Origin: an uncultured Christensenellaceae bacterium
Lineage (GTDB): Bacteria > Bacillota > Clostridia > Christensenellales > Borkfalkiaceae
Assembly: GCA_910589015.1 (NCBI GenBank)
Contig: CAJUSA010000002.1
Location: 1-64,000 of the forward strand
Length of the DNA stretch: 64,000 bases
Direction: 5' to 3'
A model generated the notes under the pieces. The model had not been told where the DNA came from. It saw only the letters and a list, made by a program, of their open reading frames with translations, and searched no databases. This document shows positions 43,353-51,737 of this stretch, piece by piece; position 1 is the first letter of the stretch, and each line of letters opens with the position of its first letter. A program made the translations under genes and the position numbers.

Positions 43353-43879
43353 TTTACCAATGCCTCCAATAATTTTTTTGTGACCGCGATCGCAATTACC
43401 AGACCGTTGAACACAACGCTTGTCTTCAAAGTAACTTTCAAACAGTTATCCTCGCGCAAAAGCACGCTGTTTTTTAGCGACAGAAAGGGATAACGCGTTT
43501 GCAGATACGAAAAGATACTGCCGCTTATTGATTGCAATGCCGACGCCGTCAGCACGCTGTAAGGCGAGGTCAGTTTGCCCGTTTCGATCACCTGATGAAA
43601 TTTCCAAAGCTGAAACCCCTGCGTGATCTCGAACATCTTTTTCGTATCGGGCATCTTGGCGAAGGGAAGGAATACCGCTTTCTTTTTGGTAAGGTGCACG
43701 GCAATCCCGTCCCGATTTAACTGTGCATATCCGCCGAGTACTTTGAAGATATTATAAGCGCTGAGCGAAAACCACGCCCTGTTTTCCGTCGGGTCGACGT
43801 AGGCTTCCAGTGTCGCGAACACAGGAAAGAAAAAGAAAAGTATCCCGAAGAAAAAAGAGTAAACGAAAAATTCGCCCAT
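43298..43879 (-). CDS. DUF2953-family membrane-associated protein
   Basis: The product is 193 residues. A single N-terminal hydrophobic segment (FVYSFFFGILFFFFPVFATLEAYV) is followed by a beta-rich domain and a basic C-terminus. Position next to ytfJ, as in the B. subtilis ytfI-ytfJ pair, supports the assignment. Its role is unknown, probably sporulation-related. Confidence 0.65.
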   Translation of the reverse strand: MGEFFVYSFFFGILFFFFPVFATLEAYVDPTENRAWFSLSAYNIFKVLGGYAQLNRDGIAVHLTKKKAVFLPFAKMPDTKKMFEITQGFQLWKFHQVIETGKLTSPYSVLTASALQSISGSIFSYLQTRYPFLSLKNSVLLREDNCLKVTLKTSVVFNGLVIAIAVTKKLLEALVNWIRRKKSTRFSKEQPNS

Positions 43880-43919
43880 ACCGTTAATATGAGCGAATTT
43901 ATATAAATTATTTCCGATA

Positions 43920-44648
43920 TTATGAAATTTTCACCAGATCGCTGTCGTCGAGTCCGCGCAGGAAGTCGGGAATGTCGTATCCGCCACCGGCAAGCGGATC
44001 GCCCGTGCCGTTGTCCTCTTCGCTTTTCGGCTTTTTTTCCGCCTTTTCGCCGCTTTCCGTCCCTTCTTCCACCTTGATTTCCCCGTATTCCTCGCGCGCA
44101 TAAAGATAATTGTCTTTATCCTCTTCTTCGGGACGAAGCGCCGCCATCAGGGCGTCGTAATCGGGCAGATCTTCAAGCGACGAAAGTTTGAACCGTTTCA
44201 GAAATTCGTCGGTCGTGGCAAACAGAACGGGGTGCCCCACGGCGTCTTTGCGACCGCATGCGTAAATCAGATTAAGATCGAGCAGAGCGTTCACGGCATA
44301 ATCGCTGTTGAGTCCGCGCAAAAGCTCGATTTCGGTACGCGTGACGGGCTGTTTATAGGCAATGATCGCCGCGCACTCCAACAACGTGCGCGTCAGTTCC
44401 TTTTCCCGAATGGGATTGAGCACGGCGGAAACCGCCTCTTTATAGACGGGGTTGGTGCCGAGCTGGGCTTTTTTATTGAATTCGAGCACGCGGATTCCGC
44501 TTTCCTCGTCGTATTTTTTATGTAATTCTTTCAGCGCTTTCTGTACGGCGCCGACGGTCACACCCAGTTTATCCGCAATATCCGAAAGCGCCACCGCCTT
44601 GCCCGAAGCAAAGAGCACCGCTTCAATCGTATTCGTCAATTTCTCCAA
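43920..44648 (-). CDS. scpB: Segregation and condensation protein B, TTG start
   Basis: The product is 242 residues, with tandem winged helices (TIEAVLFASGKAVALSDIADKLG; PVTRTEIELLRGLNSDYAVNALLDLNLI). It forms the SMC-ScpAB condensin complex. The start is TTG at 44648 with AGGAGG six bases upstream, inside the end of scpA. An acidic, low-complexity C-terminal tail of about 60 residues is unusual in length. Confidence 0.9.
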   Translation of the reverse strand: MEKLTNTIEAVLFASGKAVALSDIADKLGVTVGAVQKALKELHKKYDEESGIRVLEFNKKAQLGTNPVYKEAVSAVLNPIREKELTRTLLECAAIIAYKQPVTRTEIELLRGLNSDYAVNALLDLNLIYACGRKDAVGHPVLFATTDEFLKRFKLSSLEDLPDYDALMAALRPEEEDKDNYLYAREEYGEIKVEEGTESGEKAEKKPKSEEDNGTGDPLAGGGYDIPDFLRGLDDSDLVKIS

Positions 44649-45423
44649 GTTGGGCCTCCTCTTCTCTGTCGGGGTTCAGAGTAATGGTAATTTCCCCGAA
44701 CGTCGATTCCTGACGGACGCGCAGGAACTGATATTTGAGCAGTTCGAGCATAGCCTGAAAGGTCGTAATGATTTCCGCTTTCGTAAAATCGGCGGTAAAC
44801 AGTTCTTCGAACGTGGTTTCTTCCTGCGTTTCCAACGTTTCAAGGATAAACGCGATCTTCTGTTCAACCGTGAAACTGTCGCGCGGGATTTCGCGTATTT
44901 CTTCTTCTGCGATCTTGCGTTCGCGTTTGAGCATTAGCGCGGAAAAGGCTGTGATCAGTCCGTCGAGCGTCAGACCTTCGAGGTTGAAAACCGTTTTCAC
45001 TTCTCCGACGTCCTTGTCCGGCTCTTTGAAGTAATACCCGATCGTTTCGAGCTCTTTGAGCTTTTTGCTCTCTTCTTTGATCATTTTGTATTCTTCTAGC
45101 GCGCGGATGAGGTTCGCCTTGTCCTCTTCGATTTCCGCTTCAAGTTCGGGATCGTCCTGCAAGTTGGGTACGAGCGCCTGCGCCTTGATCTTGATAATAG
45201 TCGCGGCGATGTTGAGATATTCGCTCACCTTGTCGACGTCGAGCGTTTCAAGCCCTTGCATATAAGCAAGGAACTGCTCCGTTACCTGCGATACGAAAAT
45301 ATCTTTTATTTCGATCTCTTCTTTGTTGATGAGAAAAAGCAATAAATCGAGCGGTCCTTCGAAGTTCTCGAGTTTTGTCGTATAATCGACGTTCGATTCA
45401 AAATTTTCACGGTTTACAGCCAC
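44623..45423 (-). CDS. scpA: Segregation and condensation protein A, GTG start
   Basis: The product is 266 residues. The kleisin N-terminus YTTKLENFEGPLDLLLFLINKEEIEIKDI is diagnostic, and the C-terminal winged helix ends near TFEELFTADFTKAEIITTFQAMLELLK. It links the SMC heads with ScpB. The GTG at 45423 follows GGAGG with good spacing; a TTG at 45438 lies upstream of that ribosome site. Overlaps both neighbours, so translation is coupled. Confidence 0.92.
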   Translation of the reverse strand: MAVNRENFESNVDYTTKLENFEGPLDLLLFLINKEEIEIKDIFVSQVTEQFLAYMQGLETLDVDKVSEYLNIAATIIKIKAQALVPNLQDDPELEAEIEEDKANLIRALEEYKMIKEESKKLKELETIGYYFKEPDKDVGEVKTVFNLEGLTLDGLITAFSALMLKRERKIAEEEIREIPRDSFTVEQKIAFILETLETQEETTFEELFTADFTKAEIITTFQAMLELLKYQFLRVRQESTFGEITITLNPDREEEAQLGEIDEYD

Positions 45424-46133
45424 GGAACGATCCTCCAAAAGATCTTAATGCGCCAGGGCAACAGATTCCAGAGCGCGACGATCGGATAGCCGAAGATATT
45501 CGTTGCGAATTTCATGATCCAACCGAGAATATTAAACCAGTCTGCCTGCGGCACACCTGCGCGGACGAGCGTATTGCAGAAGAAACTTTCCACAATGAGC
45601 GCAAGCAGAATGTAATAACCGTATTTCCGCAGGAAAGCGACCGCCTTATTCCAGGGTTTCGCCAACGCGGAAAGCAGGTTAAACCCGTCCAAAGGATAGA
45701 ACGGCAACAGATTGAACACGCAAAACGACAAACTGTATGAGAACAGACTCCGCGTGAAAAAGGTCAAAAATTCCGTCAGAACGGGAATTTCGGGGCAGAA
45801 ATTGACGACGAGCATAAAAAGCGGCAAGGCAAGAAACGCCGTGATATAGTTCATGATCACGCCCGCCGTCGAAGTGAGCGCCAGACCGCGCCGGTAATGC
45901 TTAAAGTTGTTGGGATTGATGGGAACGGGTTTCGCCCAGCCGAATCCGACAAACGTAAAACAAAGCAAACCGACAACGTCGAAATGCCGCAGCGGATTGA
46001 GAGATAGCCGTTTGTTGAATTTAGGCGTGAGGTCGCCGCATTTATACGCGACGAACGCATGCGCGAATTCGTGCAAGGTGAGCACGATCACGACCGCAAG
46101 AAAGCTCGCCACCAGCTCGATAATATAAGTCAT
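45414..46133 (-). CDS. Site-2 protease family (M50) membrane metalloprotease
   Basis: The product is 239 residues and polytopic. The zinc motif HEFAH lies at residues 21-25, and the second metal ligand region is NLLPFYPLDGFNLL. It belongs to the small YwhC-like rhomboid-unrelated M50 group, commonly encoded just upstream of scpA in Firmicutes. It cleaves within or near the membrane; substrates are unknown. Confidence 0.9.
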   Translation of the reverse strand: MTYIIELVASFLAVVIVLTLHEFAHAFVAYKCGDLTPKFNKRLSLNPLRHFDVVGLLCFTFVGFGWAKPVPINPNNFKHYRRGLALTSTAGVIMNYITAFLALPLFMLVVNFCPEIPVLTEFLTFFTRSLFSYSLSFCVFNLLPFYPLDGFNLLSALAKPWNKAVAFLRKYGYYILLALIVESFFCNTLVRAGVPQADWFNILGWIMKFATNIFGYPIVALWNLLPWRIKIFWRIVPWL

Positions 46134-46189
46134 ACAATAAATATATTATATCAAACTCTGCGGCAAAAATCAAACAATTTCATAAACGT

Positions 46190-46855
46190 TTATCCCTTTG
46201 CAATGCGGTAACTTTCGTCGATATGTAAAAACAGCTCGTCCTGCGGCACGCTGCCGTTCAAAATAACCGTCGCCCAATGCTTTTTATTCATGTGATAACC
46301 CGAGAAATAGCGTTCGTGATCGATAAGAGCCTGCAATTCTTCGGGCTTGACGCGAAAATCGACGATTTCTTCTTCCTTGTTGCCCGAAAGTCCGAGTCGG
46401 TCGCGCCGCACCGTGAGCACCGCTGCAAACCATTTTCGGTTGTCGCCGCGGCGGAACACGCAAGCGTTCGGCGTTTTTTCCCAAAGATACTCGGGCTGCG
46501 CGCCGTATTTTTTGACGATATATTCGGTCAGCGCGCCCGTCTGGTTTTCCCGAAAGCGATCGGTTTCAAAGCAGAATGCGCTTAACTTTTCCAGCTCCGC
46601 ACGATAAGCCTGCCGCACTTCGGCAACAAACGCACCGCCGCATTCTTCCACAAGATGCAAAACATATTCTTCCTCGCTTGCCGTATCGATAAGCTCGGTT
46701 GTAACGCCGCCCGCGCCGTCTACGCTGCAACGAAGAAGAAACTGCCCGTTCATAAGCTCGGTTTCCTTCACAAAAGTGTTATTTGCGGCACGGAAACCGT
46801 ATAAAAGCAGTTTTTCGGGCAAGAGTTTCTTATTTTCGAATACAATCCGTTCCAT
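46190..46855 (-). CDS. MmcQ/YjbR-family protein
   Basis: The product is 221 residues. The C-terminal half has the YjbR signature with KWFAAVLTVRRD, RVKPEELQALIDHERYFSGYHMNKKHWATVILNG and ELFLHIDESYRIA. The N-terminal half is a less conserved helical region with its own fold. YjbR-like proteins have a cyclophilin-like MmcQ fold and an unknown role. Follows lysA after three bases. Confidence 0.8.
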   Translation of the reverse strand: MERIVFENKKLLPEKLLLYGFRAANNTFVKETELMNGQFLLRCSVDGAGGVTTELIDTASEEEYVLHLVEECGGAFVAEVRQAYRAELEKLSAFCFETDRFRENQTGALTEYIVKKYGAQPEYLWEKTPNACVFRRGDNRKWFAAVLTVRRDRLGLSGNKEEEIVDFRVKPEELQALIDHERYFSGYHMNKKHWATVILNGSVPQDELFLHIDESYRIAKG

Positions 46856-46858
46856 GAT

Positions 46859-48184
46859 TCATCGTTTGAGATATTCGGGTATGACGTCGTTGCGCACAAT
46901 ATCCTCATATGTTTGCGGTTTCACGATATATTCCGCTTTGCCCTCGTTGACGAGAACGACGGGCGGCACGGGGTTGCGGTTATAATTGCTCGCCATGGAA
47001 TAATTGTACGCGCCCGTCGTAAGCACGGCGAGAAGATCGCCCGACTGCGCCTTCGGCAAATTCATGTTCACGCCGATCAGATCGCCGCTCTCGCAACATT
47101 TTCCCGCAACCGAAACAAGTTCGCACGGTTCTTCCGCCGCGCGGTTTGCAAGCACGGGCGTGTATTTCGACTGATAAAGACAATAACGCGGATTATCGAA
47201 CATTCCGCCGTCGACCGCGACATATTTGCGAACGTTCGGGATTTCTTTGATCGCGCCAACGGTATAAAGCGTGATGCCTGCTTCGGCGACGATCGAACGA
47301 CCGGGCTCGATGACGACGGCGGGTTTTTTCAAGCCGTGTTCCGTGCAACCCTTTTTCACCGTTTCAAGCAAGGCGCGAACATAACTGCGGTAGCCTTCGG
47401 CGTCGATTTGTTCGTCCTCGTCGGTATACCACACGCCGAATCCGCCTCCGAAATTGAGAACAGACGCCTCAAACCCCAACGTGTTTTTGATTTTGAGAGT
47501 AAAGGCAAGCAATTTCTGCGCCGCAAGCACAAAAGATTCTTTTTCGAAAATCTGTGAACCGATGTGGCAGTGAAATCCCGCCAGACGAAGATGTTTCTTT
47601 CCTAATATATAGGCGATCATGCTTTCCGCTGCGCCGTCCTGCACCGAGAAACCGAATTTGGAATCGGGCGTCGCCGTTTGAACATAGGCGTGCGTATGCG
47701 CTTCCACGCCGGGATTGACGCGAACGAGCACCTTCTGCACAATGCCGCGGCTCTTTGCTGCCGCGTCGAGATAATCCGCCTCGCTGTATGCGTCGACGAC
47801 GATCGTCCCGACGCCGCAGTCGAGCGCGTAATCCATTTCGGCGGGCAGTTTATTGTTTCCGTGCATATAAATTTTATCGGCAGGAAATCCCGCCTGCATC
47901 GCCGTATATAATTCCCCGCCCGAAACGACGTCTACGCCGATTTGTTCCTGCGCCGCGATCGCATAAATCGCCTTACAGGAAAACGCCTTCGAGGCATAGA
48001 GCACCGTTCCTTCGCCGTATTCGTTTGCGATCGTTTCGCGGTAAACGCGCATCATATTCCTTATATGCCGTTCGTCGAGCACATAGAGCGGCGTAGAAAA
48101 CTTTTTTGCAAGATCTACGCAATCTGCACCGCCGATTTCAAGATGCCCTTTTTCATTTACTTTCAACGTATCTCTCGTATGCAT
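46859..48184 (-). CDS. lysA: Diaminopimelate decarboxylase
   Basis: The product is 441 residues, a fold-III PLP enzyme that converts meso-DAP to L-lysine. The PLP-Lys lies in TVLYASKAFSCKAIY, with HCHIGSQIF, LNFGGGFGVWY, EPGRSIVAEAG and CCESGDLIG motifs. It has a consensus promoter and GAGGT before the ATG. Confidence 0.95.
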   Translation of the reverse strand: MHTRDTLKVNEKGHLEIGGADCVDLAKKFSTPLYVLDERHIRNMMRVYRETIANEYGEGTVLYASKAFSCKAIYAIAAQEQIGVDVVSGGELYTAMQAGFPADKIYMHGNNKLPAEMDYALDCGVGTIVVDAYSEADYLDAAAKSRGIVQKVLVRVNPGVEAHTHAYVQTATPDSKFGFSVQDGAAESMIAYILGKKHLRLAGFHCHIGSQIFEKESFVLAAQKLLAFTLKIKNTLGFEASVLNFGGGFGVWYTDEDEQIDAEGYRSYVRALLETVKKGCTEHGLKKPAVVIEPGRSIVAEAGITLYTVGAIKEIPNVRKYVAVDGGMFDNPRYCLYQSKYTPVLANRAAEEPCELVSVAGKCCESGDLIGVNMNLPKAQSGDLLAVLTTGAYNYSMASNYNRNPVPPVVLVNEGKAEYIVKPQTYEDIVRNDVIPEYLKR

Positions 48185-48217
48185 TGTAACCTCAATTCAA
48201 TTTGATATAACCATTTT

Positions 48218-48246
48218 ATTATAGTGTAAACACAGTAAATTGTCAA
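48218..48246 (-). promoter_or_regulatory. lysA promoter
   Basis: On the minus strand TTGACA and TATAAT with a 17-base spacer. The leader is about 30 bases. No lysine riboswitch fits in it. Confidence 0.88.
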
Positions 48247-48278
48247 GAAAAAAGACACAATACATACGGTTACGCACA

Positions 48279-48302
48279 TATTATGTCTTTCATATTACTA
48301 TG
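48279..48302 (+). repeat. Dispersed 24-bp motif, copy 4 (between dac and lysA)
   Basis: TATTATG, five bases, then CATATTACTATG. It lies downstream of the second carboxypeptidase gene and upstream of the lysA promoter. Confidence 0.7.
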
Positions 48303-48327
48303 CTAAATTGCATTTTTCAAAAATTAC

Positions 48328-49485
48328 TTAATTCCATTTCCGCGCCCCGTCGCGGTAAGCCTCCCACCAAGTATAAGCATTCGCCCCGTCCACGGCGACA
48401 AGTTCGGTTTTTCCGCACTGCATGCCGTTCAGATAAAGCGTCGCATAGCCCACGCAATCGCCCGAAGATACGGGCGCTTTTACTTCCTGCGGAAGGTCGT
48501 ATTCGATCGTAAATTCGCCGTTTGCCCCTTTTTTCTGAAAGACGGTCAGATTTTCCTTTGCCGCAATCCCGATTTCTTTTACTTTGCTGCCGCGCACGTT
48601 CAGCGGATTTTCGAGCTTTTCCCCTGCTTTCAGAACGGGTTTATTTTCATATTGATCGAAACAATAATTGAAACAGTCGGAAATCCCCTTATTGCGCACC
48701 TTCGAGCTTTCCGCACCGATCACCACGGATATGACGCGCATATCGCCGCGCTTCGCCGTGGCCGCCAGACAGAACCCCGCCTCGTTCGTAAAGCCCGTTT
48801 TTCCGCCGTCACAGCCTTGATACGCACGGATCAATTTGTTTGTATTGGTCATCTGTGTTGTTCTGCCGTCGGGATGTTGGAAATCCTCGTTCCAAACCTT
48901 GCAGAACTCATAATATTTTTCATGTTTTAATAATTCGCCGAGCATTGCCGCCACGTCTTTCGCGCACGAATATTGCGGATCTTTCGGCAAACCCGTGCAA
49001 TTTGCAAACAGCGTATTATCCGCCCCTAACTCGCGCGCACGCCCGTTCATGCGCTCAACGAACGCCTCTTCGCTGCCCGCAACCCGTTCCGAGAGTGCAA
49101 CGCACGAATCGTTTGCCGAACAAACCGCCACACTCCGCATAAGATCTTCCGCGCGGTAGCTCAAACCCGTATCGAGAAACACCTGTGAACCGCCCATCGA
49201 AGAAGCCCGTTCGCTGACGCAAACCGCTTCGTCATACGAAAGTTCGCCGCCCTCGATCGCCTCGAAGGTTAAAAGCAGCGTCATGATTTTACACATGCTT
49301 GCAATCGGCAACCGAACCGTTTCGTTTTTGGCGTATACGCAAGTCTGCGTATCGAAATCGCAAACATAAGCCGATTTACAGCCGACGTCGAGCACATTAT
49401 CCGCACTTGCCGCTGCGCGGTAGCCGCTTATCCCCATAGAAGTTCCCGCCGCAAGTAATGCGGCAACAATCAATGCACTTTTCAT
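48328..49485 (-). CDS. D-alanyl-D-alanine carboxypeptidase, second copy
   Basis: The product is 385 residues with a signal peptide (ALIVAALLAAGTSMGISG). Active-site motifs are SMCK (SxxK), SAND (SxN) and KTG in GGKTGFT. A C-terminal PBP5-like beta domain follows. It probably has a different timing or role from the copy at 41996. No clear ribosome site is seen. Confidence 0.9.
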   Translation of the reverse strand: MKSALIVAALLAAGTSMGISGYRAAASADNVLDVGCKSAYVCDFDTQTCVYAKNETVRLPIASMCKIMTLLLTFEAIEGGELSYDEAVCVSERASSMGGSQVFLDTGLSYRAEDLMRSVAVCSANDSCVALSERVAGSEEAFVERMNGRARELGADNTLFANCTGLPKDPQYSCAKDVAAMLGELLKHEKYYEFCKVWNEDFQHPDGRTTQMTNTNKLIRAYQGCDGGKTGFTNEAGFCLAATAKRGDMRVISVVIGAESSKVRNKGISDCFNYCFDQYENKPVLKAGEKLENPLNVRGSKVKEIGIAAKENLTVFQKKGANGEFTIEYDLPQEVKAPVSSGDCVGYATLYLNGMQCGKTELVAVDGANAYTWWEAYRDGARKWN

Positions 49486-49518
49486 GCCGTCAGCATGTGC
49501 AGTCTTATAAAAATTATG

Positions 49519-50115
49519 TTATATAATATTTCCGAGCGGATGAAACAGCGCAAGTAACAACACCGCCTCCAACAGACAAATAAGCAGAATAAACACGCCG
49601 AGCACGATAAAATCGCGCAAAATCTCGGTAAAATCATGCCGGCAAAAGGTAAACCGCGGCGCTCGGTTGATCGAAAACATGATTGCGCACAACAAAACGG
49701 CGTCGATAAGCAGGTGAACGGGCAGATAGAGCACTCCGACGATCAGCGCACCCGAAAGACGGTAAACACTGAAAAAAATATACAGACTTCCGCCAAGCGT
49801 ATAGGCGCGGTAGATCAAAATCACCGTCGGAACCGACACCGCAAAGATATGAAGCCCCGCCAACAGGGAAAGCGTAAGCAACAGAAGATGCCCGGCGCTT
49901 CGCTCGAAAAAAATCACAATCACGCTTCGTTCGGAATAGCAAATACGGTCGACAAACTGGTCGCATAAATTAAAATGATACCCGTAAATTGCGGGCGTTT
50001 TGATAAAACAAATGCCCAAAATTACAAAGCACATAAATATCGCGCCGTAAACAATCAGCACAATTTTTTTCTCACCGACGCGGCGCAGACAGTCGCGAAT
50101 AGGAAAAAGGTTCAT
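49519..50115 (-). CDS. SpoIIM-like polytopic membrane protein
   Basis: The product is 198 residues with about five hydrophobic spans. The pattern of hydrophobic helices with VPTVILIYRAYTLGGSLYIFF resembles the SpoIIM/DUF95 family (engulfment DMP complex), but identity is moderate. It follows a carboxypeptidase, a typical neighbourhood for sporulation genes. Its ATG lies inside a hairpin (50110-50134) and no ribosome site is visible. Confidence 0.5.
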   Translation of the reverse strand: MNLFPIRDCLRRVGEKKIVLIVYGAIFMCFVILGICFIKTPAIYGYHFNLCDQFVDRICYSERSVIVIFFERSAGHLLLLTLSLLAGLHIFAVSVPTVILIYRAYTLGGSLYIFFSVYRLSGALIVGVLYLPVHLLIDAVLLCAIMFSINRAPRFTFCRHDFTEILRDFIVLGVFILLICLLEAVLLLALFHPLGNII

Positions 50116-50186
50116 ATACCATGATATGAACCTTTGAAAGCATTTATGAACTTTGTTTCCAACCGAATATGATCGTAGAACGGTGT

Positions 50187-50525
50187 TTACGAATTTTGTT
50201 TCAGATTACCCGCCGCTTCGACGTTATTTTCCGTTATCATACCAACGGTTTGACAACCTTCCATCTTTTCGCAATCGCCGCACGTTTCGCAACCCTTTTT
50301 AAGCGCGCACTGCCTTATCGGGCACAAACTAAGACAATAAGGCGTTGCCCGCCCCTGCATTCGGCACCCGTCGCAATTGATCATTTCGGGCGTAATATCC
50401 GCGCCGTTTAATTCCGACCAAAGTTTTGCGATTCTTTCACGCTCTGCTGCGTCATTGTTCAGCGTCGCCTTCCGTGCGTCGCATTGCTCGCAATCGAGTC
50501 CGCAATAACCAATCAACTGTTTCAT
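50187..50525 (-). CDS. DUF3795 Cys-rich protein
   Basis: The product is 112 residues. The start IGYCGLDCEQCDARKAT and further CDGCRMQG, CLSLCPIRQCALKKGCETCGDC show the Cys-rich pattern of DUF3795, likely metal-binding. Function unknown. Confidence 0.8.
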   Translation of the reverse strand: MKQLIGYCGLDCEQCDARKATLNNDAAERERIAKLWSELNGADITPEMINCDGCRMQGRATPYCLSLCPIRQCALKKGCETCGDCEKMEGCQTVGMITENNVEAAGNLKQNS

Positions 50526-50604
50526 GAATGTTTCACCTCTGCAAATGCAAATCTCTTAGCTTTCCTTTATTATACCATATATACATTCCTTTTTCAAGTC
50601 TTGA

Positions 50605-50650
50605 TAAACAAAAAACGGTCAAATCAAGCAAATTGCTTCATTTAACCGTT
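50605..50650 (-). terminator. Terminator after spoIVB
   Basis: On the minus strand an imperfect stem (ACGGTTAAATGAAGCAA pairing with TTGCTTGATTTGACCGT) is followed by TTTTTTG. Confidence 0.75.
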
Positions 50651-50654
50651 TCAT

Positions 50655-51683
50655 TTAATCTGAGTTTAACATATTTTCAATCGCGATTCCGTATCCTCTG
50701 GTCGGGTCATTTAAGAATACATGGGTCACCGCACCGATCAGCTTGCCGTTTTGTATAATCGGGCTGCCGCTCATGCCCTGAACAATGCCGCCCGTTTCGG
50801 CAATCAGTTTTTCGTCGGTCACTTTGATGACGAAATTCTTATTTTCCCCATTATTCGCATCGACTTTGGCAATGCAAATTTCATATTTTTGAGGATATAC
50901 GCCGTCGATTGTCGAATAAATAATTGCTTTTCCGATCGTCGCCTCGGAAACGGGCGCAAGTTCGACCGCTTCCAACCGCGACAAGTCGAAGCTCTTGGAA
51001 ACCGTGCCGTAAAGCCCCGTTTCACAAACCTTATCTGCCTTCCCTAATTCTTCACCGATAAACAATCCTTTGAGCTCGCCCGCCTTACCGCGTACGCCTT
51101 TGTTGACGCCGACAATACTGCAAAGCGTGACTCTGGGGTCGGAAATATCGAGCGTGTTCCGATCTTCGTCGCAGACTGCATGTCCGAGCGACGCAAATCG
51201 CAGCGAATCCTTCTCGATATAAGTCACCGTACCGATTCCCGAAAGCGTATCGCGAATCAACACGCCGATCTTATAACGTCCGCTTTTTTTATCTTTTACG
51301 GGCGTGATCGGAACGTTTGCCGTTTCGCCGCTGCGTTTCACCGTGAGCGTCACTTCCTTCCCGCCGCTGCGCTCGAGCGCTGCATTGAGATCGTTGATCG
51401 TCTTTACCGCAATTCCTTCCACGGCGCAAATACAGTCCCCGATGCGCAATCCCGCTTTTTCTGCGGGTCGGTAAACGCCGTCCTGCGCGACAACTTCATT
51501 AAGCCCGATCACTTCCGTGCCGCCCGCCGAGAGATTAAACCCCGCCGTCATTCCGCCGATATAATAATTGCATTGCGCCGTATCTGCCGACGCTTCCGTT
51601 TTGTACGGCGTCGCCGTTCCGACCGCCGCGCTGCAAATTCCTACGGCAAGAGCCGCAGTAAGAAAAAATTTCAGCCTACGCAT
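50655..51683 (-). CDS. spoIVB: SpoIVB peptidase
   Basis: The product is 342 residues. An N-terminal signal-anchor (FLTAALAVGICSAAVG) is followed by a PDZ domain (GLRIGDCICAVEGIAVKTINDLN) and the S55 serine protease domain with the catalytic Ser in GIVQGMSGSPIIQNGKLIGAVTHVFLNDPTRGYGI. It is made in the forespore and triggers sigma-K activation. It lies next to recN, as in B. subtilis. GGAGG precedes the ATG. Confidence 0.94.
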   Translation of the reverse strand: MRRLKFFLTAALAVGICSAAVGTATPYKTEASADTAQCNYYIGGMTAGFNLSAGGTEVIGLNEVVAQDGVYRPAEKAGLRIGDCICAVEGIAVKTINDLNAALERSGGKEVTLTVKRSGETANVPITPVKDKKSGRYKIGVLIRDTLSGIGTVTYIEKDSLRFASLGHAVCDEDRNTLDISDPRVTLCSIVGVNKGVRGKAGELKGLFIGEELGKADKVCETGLYGTVSKSFDLSRLEAVELAPVSEATIGKAIIYSTIDGVYPQKYEICIAKVDANNGENKNFVIKVTDEKLIAETGGIVQGMSGSPIIQNGKLIGAVTHVFLNDPTRGYGIAIENMLNSD

Positions 51684-51737
51684 AACACCTCCGTGTGCCG
51701 AAGTTAATATGCGTAAACCGAAATTTTCTATACCTGT

